Source: Leifsonia psychrotolerans (lineage in GTDB: Bacteria; Actinomycetota; Actinomycetes; Actinomycetales; Microbacteriaceae). From it: a stretch of 64,000 nt of DNA. The first letter of the stretch is position 1, and the number at the start of each line of letters is the position of its first letter. Positions 1-8,355 of this stretch are shown here, piece by piece. The translations under genes and the position numbers were made by a program. The notes below the pieces were generated by a model. The model was given only the letters and a program-made list of their open reading frames with translations. It was not told the origin of the DNA and made no database searches. Location of the stretch: assembly GCF_013410665.1 (NCBI RefSeq), contig NZ_JACCFM010000001.1, forward strand, positions 1,240,001 to 1,304,000. The letters are read 5' to 3'.

Positions 1-656
1 TACATCACAACGGTGCGGTCGGCGATCAGGCGCACGATCGCAAGGTCATGCGAGATGAACAGCAGGCCGGCCCCGGCGTCGAGCGCCAGACGGCGCATCA
101 TGTCGGCCACGGATGCCTGGCTCGAGGCATCCAGGGCCGAAATGGGCTCATCGGCAACGAGCACGTCGGGCCGCGCTGCCAACGCTCGGGCAATGGCGAC
201 ACGTTGACGTTGACCGCCCGACAGCTCGTACGGGTACCGACCGACCATCGAGGTCGGCAGGCCGACTCGTTCCAGCCACTCCTCGGGAACCGAACCGGCT
301 TCGCCGCGGACGAGCGCCGTTGTGATGCCTTCGCTAATCTGTTGGCCGACCTTGACCCGGGGGTTCAGCGACGAGTTCGGGTCTTGAAACACCATCTGAA
401 TCGAGGTGAACCGCTTCTCGCGGCGTCGAACACCGAGCAGCGGCACCGTGGTGCCCCGATACCTCACACTGCCCGAGCGCGGCTTCTCCATGCCGACGAC
501 GGCCCGAGCCAGGCTGGACTTTCCGCAGCCACTCTCTCCCACCAGGGCGAGCACCTCGCCGGGCTCGATGGAGAGCGACACCTCATCGACAGCGCGCACC
601 ACCTGTGCCCCGTGGTATTCGACGACAAGGTCGCTGACCTGCAGCAATGCGCTCAT
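1..656 (-). CDS. Oligopeptide/dipeptide ABC transporter ATP-binding protein (DppF/OppF-like), partial
   Basis: The gene starts with ATG at 656 and stays open to base 1, so its C-terminus is outside the window (about 218 residues seen). It carries Walker A GESGCGKS (residues 40-47), the signature SGGQRQR, Walker B VLVADEP and the switch histidine in FISHDL. These are the marks of the second ATPase of a peptide importer, energising the permease pair encoded upstream. Its start overlaps the stop of the preceding ATPase gene by four bases (ATGA, 653-656), so the two are probably translationally coupled. It is the last visible gene of a five-gene minus-strand operon. Substrate (peptides versus nickel or other oligomers) is inferred from family only. 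Confidence 0.9.
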   Translation of the reverse strand, partial: MSALLQVSDLVVEYHGAQVVRAVDEVSLSIEPGEVLALVGESGCGKSSLARAVVGMEKPRSGSVRYRGTTVPLLGVRRREKRFTSIQMVFQDPNSSLNPRVKVGQQISEGITTALVRGEAGSVPEEWLERVGLPTSMVGRYPYELSGGQRQRVAIARALAARPDVLVADEPISALDASSQASVADMMRRLALDAGAGLLFISHDLAIVRLIADRTVVM

Positions 657-1498
657 CGGGAGTTCTCCTTCGTGACGGTCCGCTGCGCGCCCGGCAAGGA
701 ATCGAGCAGTTCGCGCGTGTAGGCATGCTGCGGGTCGGTGAAGATCTGCTCGCGGGAGCCTGATTCCACAATCGCACCGTTCCGCATCACCGCGACATCG
801 TCGGCAATCGCGCTCATCACGCCGAGGTCGTGGGTGACGAGCAGCACGGCCAGGTCACGTTCGACGGCCAGATCCTTCACGAGGTGCAGGATGCCGGCTT
901 GCACAGTCACGTCAAGTGCCGTGGTGGGCTCGTCGGCGAGCAGAACGACCGGGTCACAGGCCAGAGCGATGGCGATCGCGATGCGCTGTCGCTGGCCGCC
1001 GGAGAACTGGTGTGGATACCGCCCCAGCGCCTCGTGGGGGCTGGGTACCCGCACCCGGGTCAGTAACTCGATCGCGCGCGCCCGGGCATCCGTCTTGTTC
1101 AGCTTGAGGTGGCGGCGCACATGATCGGTCAGCTGCGACCCGACAGTGATTTGCGGGTGCAGGCTTGAGGACGGGTCCTGGAAGATCATCGCGATGCGAC
1201 GTCCGCGAATCGTGTTCAACGCGCGGTTCTTCATGCCGACGAGCTCAGTGCCGTCGAGCTCAATCGAGCCGCCGACCTGAGCGTTCGCGGGCAGCAGGCC
1301 GAGAATCGCGAGCGACGAAACCGTCTTGCCGGAGCCGGACTCACCGGCCAGCCCCTGAATGCGTCCGGGAACCAGATCAAAACTGATTCCGGTCACGATG
1401 CGCTTGGGGCTCTTCTTCGCACCGATTGCAATCGTCAGATCACGCACCGTCACAACGGGTCTCGGCGTCACGGATGCGGCAGTTGTGGTCATCGTCAT
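653..1498 (-). CDS. Oligopeptide/dipeptide ABC transporter ATP-binding protein (DppD/OppD-like)
   Basis: A 281-residue ATPase with Walker A GESGSGKT at residues 52-59, signature FSGGQRQR, Walker B VLLADEP and switch VTHDL. It belongs to the DppD/OppD branch of peptide importers and should pair with the downstream DppF-like subunit in the cytoplasmic motor. At 281 residues it is shorter than the usual 320-350, with only a stub of the C-terminal oligopeptide-transporter extension (LDSLPG near the end). It lies 2 bases after the permease gene and overlaps the next ATPase by ATGA. Substrate is inferred. Confidence 0.93.
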   Translation of the reverse strand: MTMTTTAASVTPRPVVTVRDLTIAIGAKKSPKRIVTGISFDLVPGRIQGLAGESGSGKTVSSLAILGLLPANAQVGGSIELDGTELVGMKNRALNTIRGRRIAMIFQDPSSSLHPQITVGSQLTDHVRRHLKLNKTDARARAIELLTRVRVPSPHEALGRYPHQFSGGQRQRIAIAIALACDPVVLLADEPTTALDVTVQAGILHLVKDLAVERDLAVLLVTHDLGVMSAIADDVAVMRNGAIVESGSREQIFTDPQHAYTRELLDSLPGAQRTVTKENSR

Positions 1499-1500
1499 GG

Positions 1501-2349
1501 TTAGGCTCCCGTCCGGCTCAACTGGGACGTCGGGTCGAAAATGTCACGCAGGGAGTCCCCCAAGAAGTTGAACGCCATCACGACCGTCAGAATCGCCAGT
1601 CCCGGGAAAACGCCGATCCACCAGCTGTCGAAATTGGCCATGGCGGCCGAGATCATCGAGCCCCATTCCGGCGTCGGCGGCTGCGCACCGAGGCCGAGGA
1701 ACGACAGCCCCGAGAGCAACAGAATCGCCGTACCGATGTCGAGGCTGGCGAGCACGAGGATCGGACCGACGACGTTCGGGGCGATATCGACCCGCAGCGT
1801 CTTGCCGGGCGAGAAGCCCAGCAGCCGACCGGCCATCACATAGTTCTGCGTGCGCAAGCCGAGCACGATGCTGCGCGTCATCCGGGCGTATTGCGGCCAC
1901 GACACGACGAAGGCCGCGATGACGGCGTTGAACAGCGACGGGCCGAGAGCGGCAGCGACAACCATGGCGAGGATGACCGTGGGGAACGCCATGACCAGGT
2001 CGGTCAGGCGCATCAGCACCTCGTCGACCCAGGTGCCGAAGTAGCCGGCAATGGCACCAATCAGCGTGCCCACGAGCATCGACATCACGACGAGCAGAAG
2101 TGCGAGCGGAATGGTAACGCTGGCCCCGGTCATCAGGCGGGAGAAGATGTCGCGGCCCAGGGCATCCGTGCCCATCAGTGTGTCGACGCCGGGTGCCTGC
2201 AGGCGTGGAAGTTTCTGAGACAACGGGTCGAACGGAACGAAGAGTGGCGCGGTGAACGCGACAACCACCCAGAATGCTGCGACGACGAAGCCGATCACGC
2301 CGAGCGGCGTCACCCAGGCCTTCGGCACGCGGATCAGCCGGCGCTTCAT
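1501..2349 (-). CDS. Peptide ABC transporter permease (DppC/OppC-like)
   Basis: A 282-residue inner-membrane permease. It has an N-terminal transmembrane segment (about residues 17-39) followed by a large extracytoplasmic loop with the DppC-typical LMGTDALGRDIFSR motif, then about five more helices. A cytoplasmic coupling loop resembling the EAA motif (GRLLGFSPGKTLRVDIAPNV) contacts the ATPases. The start ATG overlaps the stop of the partner permease (ATGA, 2346-2349). It forms the translocation pore together with the DppB-like protein. Confidence 0.93.
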   Translation of the reverse strand: MKRRLIRVPKAWVTPLGVIGFVVAAFWVVVAFTAPLFVPFDPLSQKLPRLQAPGVDTLMGTDALGRDIFSRLMTGASVTIPLALLLVVMSMLVGTLIGAIAGYFGTWVDEVLMRLTDLVMAFPTVILAMVVAAALGPSLFNAVIAAFVVSWPQYARMTRSIVLGLRTQNYVMAGRLLGFSPGKTLRVDIAPNVVGPILVLASLDIGTAILLLSGLSFLGLGAQPPTPEWGSMISAAMANFDSWWIGVFPGLAILTVVMAFNFLGDSLRDIFDPTSQLSRTGA

Positions 2350-3407
2350 GCGAGTCTCACTCTCGGGTCGAGAACACCGTAGAGAAGGTCGACGGCGAAG
2401 TTGATGCTCAGGTAGATGAAGCCGACGACGAGGCCGACACCCATCACTCCGGGCAGGTCCAGGCTGGTGGCCGAGTTGTAGGCATAACTACCGAGGCCCG
2501 GCCAGGCGAAGACGGCCTCGACCAGGACGGTGCCGGACAGTAGCGAGCCGAAGGCCAGACCGACGATGGTGAGGATCGGCAGTGACGCCCCGCGCAGCAC
2601 GTAGCCGAAGAGCATCCGTGGGCCGCCGAGGCCCTTGGCCCGCCCGGCCCTGACGTAATCGGCGTCGAGCACCTCCAACACGGAGGTGCGCACGAACCGA
2701 GTCAGCAGCCCGATGGTGAAGAGTGAGAGCACGAATACCGGCAGCATCAGGTGGGCCAGGGCGTCCATGAAGGTCACCCATTGGCCGGCCAGAAGCGCGT
2801 CGACGGTGTAGAGACCCGTCACGGTCGGAGGCGGACTGAGAATCGGGGAAAGTCGGCCGGAGCCGGGGGCGATTCGCAGTTGCAGGAAGAAGAAGTTGAA
2901 GCTGACCAGCGCCATCCAGAACGTCGGAATGCTCAAGCCGATGAGGGACAGCACGCGCACGAGCTGGTCGCTGATCCGGCCGCGGCGGTAAGCGGCGATC
3001 GAACCGAGCGTCACGCCCAGGGCGAGGCTCACGATGATGGCTCCGATGGCCACTTCGACCGTGGCAGGAATTGCCTTCTGCAGGTCGGTCGCAACGGGCT
3101 GGCTGGTACGCAGGGAGACGCCCATGTTGCCCTGGAACAGGTTGCCGAGATAGGTCAGGTATTGCATCGGCAAGGGCTGATCGAGGCCGTGTTTGGCGAT
3201 GTACGCGGCCACGGTGGCGGGGTTGCTTGCGGCACCCTCACCGAGTGCGGCCACGATCGGGTTGCCCGGAACGAGATTCGCGAGAGTGAACGTCACGAGT
3301 GTGACGCCGAACAGGAGCAAGACTGACATTCCGAGGCGACGAAGCACGTACCCGGCCAGGACAGACCTGGCCGGGGACGTGCGGGTCGCGCGGGTGGTTT
3401 TTCCCAC
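2346..3407 (-). CDS. Peptide ABC transporter permease (DppB/OppB-like)
   Basis: A permease of about 353 residues with six predicted membrane segments and the DppB landmarks GLDQPLPMQYLTYLGN in the first periplasmic region, SLIGLSIPTFWMAL, and the coupling loop RAGRAKGLGGPRMLFGYVLR. I place the start at GTG 3407 rather than further upstream because AAGGA lies 8 nt before it, and an upstream start would run into the binding-protein gene. It sits 23 bases downstream of the binding-protein stop and heads the permease-ATPase part of the operon. Confidence 0.92.
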   Translation of the reverse strand: MGKTTRATRTSPARSVLAGYVLRRLGMSVLLLFGVTLVTFTLANLVPGNPIVAALGEGAASNPATVAAYIAKHGLDQPLPMQYLTYLGNLFQGNMGVSLRTSQPVATDLQKAIPATVEVAIGAIIVSLALGVTLGSIAAYRRGRISDQLVRVLSLIGLSIPTFWMALVSFNFFFLQLRIAPGSGRLSPILSPPPTVTGLYTVDALLAGQWVTFMDALAHLMLPVFVLSLFTIGLLTRFVRTSVLEVLDADYVRAGRAKGLGGPRMLFGYVLRGASLPILTIVGLAFGSLLSGTVLVEAVFAWPGLGSYAYNSATSLDLPGVMGVGLVVGFIYLSINFAVDLLYGVLDPRVRLA

Positions 3408-3430
3408 GCTGGATTCCTTAATGGTTGGTG

Positions 3431-5008
3431 CTACTTGTTGTGCAGTTCGGCGATGTCCATCGTCCACGTCGAGTTGTACGAGACACCCGAAATGTATTTG
3501 GCCGTCGCGATGTTCGAGCCCGGTACGATGAGCGGAACGAACGGTCCCTGTTCCTGCAGGCCCTGCGCGAAGGCGCTGAACGCACCGGCACGCTGGTCCA
3601 TGCTCGTCGCGTTCTCAGCGGATGCGGCAAGCTCGACGATGGCCGGGTTCTGCTCTGCGGTCCAGCCGGCGCGAAGGCCAACCTTGGCGCCCGCGGCGAA
3701 CGGCAGGAAGTTCGCCGAGTCGGCGTAGTCAGGGCCCCAGAACCAGATACTGAAGGCTTCACGGCCGTTGACGTACTCGTCGATTTGGGTGGTGAACGGC
3801 GCCGGAGCGAGCTCAACCGTGATTCCGGCCTCGGCAAGCTGTGACTGAACGCGCTCGGCGAGCGGGGTGAAGCTCACGCCGCCGACCGGGTAATCGTTCG
3901 GGTACTCGAGGGTGACGGTCTCACCGGCGTAGCCGGACGCCGCGAGGGCCTTCTTCGAGGCGGCCAGGTCCTGCGTGACGCCATCGGTGAGCGCGCCGAG
4001 GAACGACGGCGGGATGACGCCGGTCGCCTGCTCGGAGCCGGCACCGGCGAGTTCGAGCAGGGCGTCGTAGTCGAGTGCGTAGCGCACGGCGGAGGCGAAC
4101 TCGGGCTTCGACGTGACCGGGCTGACGGCCGGATTCTGGTTGAGCAGCAGGAAGATCGTCTGGGCCGACGGAGTCGACGTGACGGAGATGTTCGAGCCGA
4201 GCGCCGCAACCTGGTCGCCGCTCAGGTCGATGGCGACCTGCGAATCTCCACCCTCGAGGTTCATCTTCTGGGTGGCACTCTCGGAAACACTGCGGATGAC
4301 CACGCGGGTAAAGTCGGGCGTTTCTGCGCCGTTGTACTTCGGGTTCTCGGTCAACACGACCTGCGACTCGAAGTCAATCGAGTCGATGATGTACGGGCCC
4401 GAACCAGCGGACGTGCCGTTGAGGAACTTCTCTGCGGCGTCGGAGTTGTCAGTGGTTCCACCGTTTTCGATGACGACCGCGGAGTTGACGATGGCCAGCG
4501 ACGGGTTGGTCATGAGCGCCGGCAGTTTCAGCGACGGTGTCTTCGTTGTCAGCACGACGGTGGAATCGTCGACCTTCGTGACCTCGATGCCTTCCATCAG
4601 GAAGTTGGCCTTGCTTTCGGTCATGCCCTTCACGCGGTTGAGCGAGAAGACGACGTCGTCAGCGGTGATCGGGGTGCCGTCCGAGAACACCCGGTCGGTG
4701 TCGAGCGTGAAGGTGAACTCGGTGGCGTCATCGTTCGCGGTGTAGCTGGCGAGTCCGGCAACGGGGGTGCTTTCGTCGGAGCCGGCGAAGTCGAGGAGAG
4801 TTTCGTAGACGGCCTTCGACACCATGTAGCCGGTGGGGACGTAGTTGCGGCCCGGGTCGCCGGTTTCAAGGGTGAAGGCGGTGTCGATGACGACGCTGGT
4901 GGGGGCGGCAGCATTGCCGTCGCGGGGCGCTGACGCTGCACAGCCGGTCAGGGCCAACGCCACAGTCAGGCCGAGGGCCGTGGTGGCGTAGCGGGTGTTC
5001 TTGCGCAA
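3431..5008 (-). CDS. Peptide-binding lipoprotein of an ABC transporter (SBP family 5)
   Basis: A family-5 extracellular solute-binding protein of about 525 residues. The start is taken as TTG at 5008 because AAGGAG lies 7 nt upstream; this gives a clean lipoprotein signal peptide (RKNTRYATTALGL..) ending in lipobox LTGC with the lipidated Cys at residue 23. The mature part shows the family hallmarks, such as FTFTLDTDRVFSDGTPITADDVVFSL split over two strands of the fold, and GSGPYIIDS. It captures the substrate outside the membrane for the permease pair encoded downstream. The first gene of the operon, it is divergent from an Lrp-type regulator. Peptide specificity is inferred. Confidence 0.92.
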   Translation of the reverse strand: MRKNTRYATTALGLTVALALTGCAASAPRDGNAAAPTSVVIDTAFTLETGDPGRNYVPTGYMVSKAVYETLLDFAGSDESTPVAGLASYTANDDATEFTFTLDTDRVFSDGTPITADDVVFSLNRVKGMTESKANFLMEGIEVTKVDDSTVVLTTKTPSLKLPALMTNPSLAIVNSAVVIENGGTTDNSDAAEKFLNGTSAGSGPYIIDSIDFESQVVLTENPKYNGAETPDFTRVVIRSVSESATQKMNLEGGDSQVAIDLSGDQVAALGSNISVTSTPSAQTIFLLLNQNPAVSPVTSKPEFASAVRYALDYDALLELAGAGSEQATGVIPPSFLGALTDGVTQDLAASKKALAASGYAGETVTLEYPNDYPVGGVSFTPLAERVQSQLAEAGITVELAPAPFTTQIDEYVNGREAFSIWFWGPDYADSANFLPFAAGAKVGLRAGWTAEQNPAIVELAASAENATSMDQRAGAFSAFAQGLQEQGPFVPLIVPGSNIATAKYISGVSYNSTWTMDIAELHNK

Positions 5009-5214
5009 GGGGGAACTCCTTCTCGTGAACTGGGGATTGTGGTCAAGCAGCATCGCTCGCGAAAAAGCCACGCTTGGCGGCTGCCCAACCTGACCGTCCG
5101 ATCATTCTGCCTCTGGACGGCTTTGCTTGAGATTTGCACAGTTGCCGCTAGTCTGTCCAATCAAAGCCTTATTCGACAGAAATTGCGTCTCGTTCGAACG
5201 GAAAAAGCAGCATT
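5009..5214. promoter_or_regulatory. Divergent regulatory region between peptide importer and Lrp-type regulator
   Basis: A 206-base AT-richer gap between the TTG start of the binding-protein gene and the ATG of the Lrp/AsnC gene must hold both promoters. I could not settle on a -35/-10 pair with good spacing on either strand. Lrp-family regulators often control divergently transcribed neighbours, so this is the place to look for its binding sites. Confidence 0.5.
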
Positions 5215-5802
5215 ATGTCTAGCAAAGCCAGCAGCACTCCTCCGCCCCCTGGACAATCACCTCAGCCACTCGATGAGACCAACCTCAAGATCTTGGCCGA
5301 ACTGAGAGACAATGGCCGTATTTCGATGGCTGCGCTGGCGGAACGCATCAACGTGTCTCGAGCGAACGTCTACACCCGTGTCGAACAGATGATGGACGAC
5401 GGCGTCATCACGGGCTTCAGCGCCCGCGTCGATCCGGCCAAGGCAGGACTCGGGATCTGCGCCCTGGTCTTTCTTTCGGTGCATCCACAAACCTGGAGTT
5501 CGTTCCGAAGTCGCATCGAGCAGATGACGGCCATCGAGTCGTGCCGCGTCACGACGGGTGAGCACGACGTGATGCTGCTCATCCGCGGCGACGAGGTGGG
5601 TGCGATTCACGACTTCGTGATCGGCGTGCTCGCGTCCTTGCCCGAGGTCAAGTCGGTTGAGACCGTGCTCGTTCTCGATGAGATCTTCGATCGGCCGTTC
5701 CTGCTGCCCAGCGACCTTCCCCCGCGGATGCCACCTGTCGCCCCGCTCGGACTGACCCGGTTTACCCGGGTGAACCCGAGCCGGACCAGCCTCGGGCGTT
5801 AG
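5215..5802 (+). CDS. Lrp/AsnC family transcriptional regulator
   Basis: A 195-residue protein with an N-terminal AsnC-type helix-turn-helix (about residues 22-70: ETNLKILAELRDNGRISMAA then LAERINVSRANVYTRV) and a C-terminal RAM/ligand-binding domain (about 75-165, GLGICALVFLSV.. through EVKSVETVLVLDEI). The last 30 residues are a Pro/Arg-rich tail beyond the usual 150-165 residue family length. Members are octameric amino-acid-responsive regulators. Divergent placement suggests it controls the peptide importer, but no operator is evident. The ATG at 5215 has only a weak GGAAAAA ribosome site about 10 nt upstream. Confidence 0.9.
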   Translation: MSSKASSTPPPPGQSPQPLDETNLKILAELRDNGRISMAALAERINVSRANVYTRVEQMMDDGVITGFSARVDPAKAGLGICALVFLSVHPQTWSSFRSRIEQMTAIESCRVTTGEHDVMLLIRGDEVGAIHDFVIGVLASLPEVKSVETVLVLDEIFDRPFLLPSDLPPRMPPVAPLGLTRFTRVNPSRTSLGR

Positions 5803-5806
5803 CGGC

Positions 5807-6565
5807 TCAGTTCACCTGCACGCACACACTGTAGCCGGGCACGCCATCAAGAACGAAGTCTTCGACGAGTTCGAGGCGACCGTCTTCGCGCGTCTGAACG
5901 CGGGTGCTGCTCTCGCCGAGCAGGGTGGCGTCACTCGCCACGACGTGGTGAACGAAGAACTCGTCAATCACGCCGTCCCGGTAGCGCCCGGCAACGTGAC
6001 CCGTCGTCACGGTGTCGCCGAAATAGCGTCCCCAGGTGATTCCAGCGGCTTCGAAGAACTCGAAGCGGGTCGGAGTCTCCCCCACGACGCTCGCGGTCGT
6101 GGTCGACAGGTCAAAAACCAGCCCGTTGACCGACGGGGAACCTTCGCTCGCCGGAAGTGCAGCATCCCAGCCGCCGGTACTCTCTGCCTCGATGCAGATG
6201 CTCGTCTGCGGCTCGCCGTTCTTCTCGAACGTCTCGAAGAGATGCAGCGTGCCCTCTTCGGTGCGCCGCAGCTCACTTGAGGCCGTCCCCAACACGATCT
6301 CGTCGCTGTCGGTGAGACGGTGAGCAAAGCTGATCGTAATCTGGTCGCCATCCCTGCGCCCGACGAAACGCCCGACGTTCACGGTGTCCCCCCGATAGGC
6401 ACCCCAGACCATCTGCCCGTCTTGCTGGTAACGAAAACGCGTCGGGGCGTCGGCAACCTCGCTCCCCGTCGAGGAGGTCATCACGAACTCCAGGCCGTCG
6501 ATTGACGCGGGAATGGGCGCAGAAATCAGTTCAGTGGTCACGCCCTCGAGTATGAGGCCCTCCAC
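5807..6565 (-). CDS. Protein of unknown function with two tandem copies of one domain
   Basis: About 252 residues built from two homologous copies, near residues 22-125 and 142-252. Each copy runs: IDGLEF/VNGLVF; TRFRYQ/TRFEFF; VWGAYRGDTVNVGRFVGR against TWGRYFGDTVTTGHVAGR; a strand ending in H; LG(T/E)(A/S)SSE/STR; and a closing SICIEAE/SVCVQVN. No signal peptide or membrane segment, so probably cytoplasmic. The single domain resembles small beta-rich proteins often labelled 'n-acetylglutamate synthase' in databases, a label not supported by any catalytic motif here. The start is uncertain: the GTG at 6565 has no good ribosome site and GTG at 6541 is an alternative. It converges with the Lrp gene 4 bases away. 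Confidence 0.7.
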   Translation of the reverse strand: MEGLILEGVTTELISAPIPASIDGLEFVMTSSTGSEVADAPTRFRYQQDGQMVWGAYRGDTVNVGRFVGRRDGDQITISFAHRLTDSDEIVLGTASSELRRTEEGTLHLFETFEKNGEPQTSICIEAESTGGWDAALPASEGSPSVNGLVFDLSTTTASVVGETPTRFEFFEAAGITWGRYFGDTVTTGHVAGRYRDGVIDEFFVHHVVASDATLLGESSTRVQTREDGRLELVEDFVLDGVPGYSVCVQVN

Positions 6566-6670
6566 ACTCTGTACAGAAATTCGCTTGAATCAGTCCAGAA
6601 CATCCGGTGAATATGGAGATTCACTCGAAAGTTGAGAGCATAATCGAGTTTCTGCCGACAAAACGTCTAA

Positions 6671-7003
6671 CTACTTTTTGAGCGCACGGATCACGCGCGA
6701 GAGTGTGTGGCCGGCCACCCAGACAAACGGGATTCCGACGGTCAACAGGGCGATCAGGTTGGGCTCGAACCTGGCCTTGCCGTTCTCTGTGACGTAGGCG
6801 CCGATGGGAACGGCCATGCCACCGCCGCCACCGCCGACCGGTCCTGAACCCTCAGCTTCGCTGTCCTCCCCGCCGCCGAAACCGAATTGCACGAGTGCGA
6901 CGGGCACAATCGTGACTCCGTCTACGTCGATTGGTTCCCCGTACGCCGACTTCACGCCCATGCTGCCGATGCTTTCCGCGATTTTCAGAACGAAATTGGT
7001 CAT
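6671..7003 (-). CDS. GerW/YtfJ-family protein
   Basis: A 110-residue protein matching the spore_YtfJ (GerW) family: an N-terminal half with GVKSAYGEPIDVDGVTIVPVA, a glycine-rich stretch (GGGGGG near residue 60), then MAVPIGAYVTENG and a C-terminal hydrophobic helix (IALLTVGIPFVWVAG) with a basic tail. The family is named from sporulating Bacillus, but homologues are common in non-sporulating actinobacteria, where the role is unknown. It begins 5 bases after the stop of dinB and is probably co-transcribed with it. Downstream, 6566-6670 is non-coding. Confidence 0.82.
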   Translation of the reverse strand: MTNFVLKIAESIGSMGVKSAYGEPIDVDGVTIVPVALVQFGFGGGEDSEAEGSGPVGGGGGGMAVPIGAYVTENGKARFEPNLIALLTVGIPFVWVAGHTLSRVIRALKK

Positions 7004-7007
7004 GCGG

Positions 7008-8246
7008 CTAGGCTACCCCACCGCCATCCGCTCGCTTCGGTTTCAGTTGTGAGGCCGGACCCACGATTCCGCGGCCGAACTTGGCCCGTACCGAATCCAA
7101 GGCGAGCTCGGCCTCGCGCCAGTCCTCGTCGGGGTCCCAGAGCCCTTGGGCGGTTCCCGCACCATCGCCGAGTTGCTCCATCCGCACACCGATCAGGCGC
7201 ACACGGATGCCGCGGGTCGCGAGGGCGTCGAAACTTGCAGTGGCCTCTTCATAAATGCGGCGGCCGACATTGGTGGGTTCGGCAAGTGTGCGTGACCGTG
7301 TCACCGTGCTGAAATCGGGGTAGCGAAGCTTCAGAACGACCGTGCGCCCGACCAGACCCGCTCGTCGCAGCCGACTGCCCACCTCGTCGCTGAGCCGGTG
7401 GATTTCACTGTGCAAGACGGCACGATCGGACACGTCGTATTCGAAGGTCATCTCATGGCCGATGCTCTTCTCTTCGCGTTCGACGGTCACCGTGCGTGCG
7501 TCTCGCGCCCAGGCCAGCTCGAAAAGCTTGTGCCCGGAAACCTCACCGAGCGAGGACGTCAGAACGGCGAGAGGCGTGTGGGCGATGTCACCGATCGTGC
7601 GCACGCCCAGCCGGGTCAGAGCCTGCTCGGTGCTGGCGCCAACTCCCCACATGGCGCCAACGGGCAGCGGGTGCAAGAAATTCAGCGCCTTGTCGGCCGG
7701 AATGACCAGCAGCCCATCGGGCTTCGCCCGCCCCGAGGCGAGTTTGGCAATGAACTTGGTCGATGCCGCACCCACCGAACAGGTCAGTCCGGTCTCTGCC
7801 TGCACCCGTTGGCGGATCAGCCCGCCGATCGTGGCAGGCGAACCGTGCAGGCGTCGAGCGCCCGCGACATCCAGGAACGCCTCGTCACTTCCGAGCTGTT
7901 CGACCAGTGGCGTGAGGTCATTGAAGATGGCCATTACCTGGCGAGAGTAGGCCGCGTAGCGCTCGAAATGCGGCTCGAGCACCACGGCATCCGGGCATTT
8001 TCGCAGTGCGATCGACATCGGCATGGCCGAGTTGACCCCGTAGCGTCTGGCGACATAGTTGGCTGCGGTGACGACAGAGCGTCCGGAGCGATGGCCAACG
8101 ACCACCGGCTTGTGCGCAAGTTCGGGGTGGTCGAGCAACTCGACCGAGGCGAAGAAGGCATCAAGATCGATGTGCAGAATCGTGGCCGAGCTGTCATCAA
8201 CGGTGCGGGCGGAAATCTGCCGCCCTCTTCCGTCCTGTTTGCTCAT
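7008..8246 (-). CDS. dinB: DNA polymerase IV (Y-family translesion polymerase)
   Basis: A 412-residue Y-family polymerase for translesion synthesis. The palm starts with ILHIDLDAFFASVE (metal-binding Asp and steric-gate region); SDEAFLDV carries the second pair of catalytic acids. HhH motifs follow (GVGASTEQALTRLGVRTIGD), then the little-finger domain with SIGHEMTF. Length is slightly above the usual 350-400 because of a C-terminal extension containing the motif PDEDWREAELALDSVRAKFG. No SOS box was seen upstream. The ATG has no Shine-Dalgarno but follows TAGTGT by 6 nt, so its mRNA may be leaderless. The YtfJ-like gene follows directly. Confidence 0.96.
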   Translation of the reverse strand: MSKQDGRGRQISARTVDDSSATILHIDLDAFFASVELLDHPELAHKPVVVGHRSGRSVVTAANYVARRYGVNSAMPMSIALRKCPDAVVLEPHFERYAAYSRQVMAIFNDLTPLVEQLGSDEAFLDVAGARRLHGSPATIGGLIRQRVQAETGLTCSVGAASTKFIAKLASGRAKPDGLLVIPADKALNFLHPLPVGAMWGVGASTEQALTRLGVRTIGDIAHTPLAVLTSSLGEVSGHKLFELAWARDARTVTVEREEKSIGHEMTFEYDVSDRAVLHSEIHRLSDEVGSRLRRAGLVGRTVVLKLRYPDFSTVTRSRTLAEPTNVGRRIYEEATASFDALATRGIRVRLIGVRMEQLGDGAGTAQGLWDPDEDWREAELALDSVRAKFGRGIVGPASQLKPKRADGGGVA

Positions 8247-8252
8247 GGTGCG

Positions 8253-8258
8253 ACACTA
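8253..8258 (-). promoter_or_regulatory. Candidate -10 hexamer of a leaderless dinB transcript
   Basis: TAGTGT on the minus strand ends 6 nt before the dinB ATG, the spacing at which transcription would begin at the start codon. No Shine-Dalgarno is present in those 6 nt and the -35 is weak. Confidence 0.4.
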
Positions 8259-8355
8259 ACCGGTAGCGCTGTGAAGGCGAAAAGACGGAATGTTTGGGGC
8301 GTGGCGAGGGTTTCAGAAGACAGCGCGCGCGTGCGCAGACAAGAAGGGATGCATC

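Noticed and set aside
5131..5160. Promoter TTGCAC..TAGTCT upstream of the Lrp gene
   Set aside because: The spacing between the hexamers is 9 bp, far too short for a sigma-70-type promoter.
8247..8355. LexA/SOS box for dinB
   Set aside because: No TCGAAC-N4-GTTCGA-like site is present between dinB and the divergent gene.
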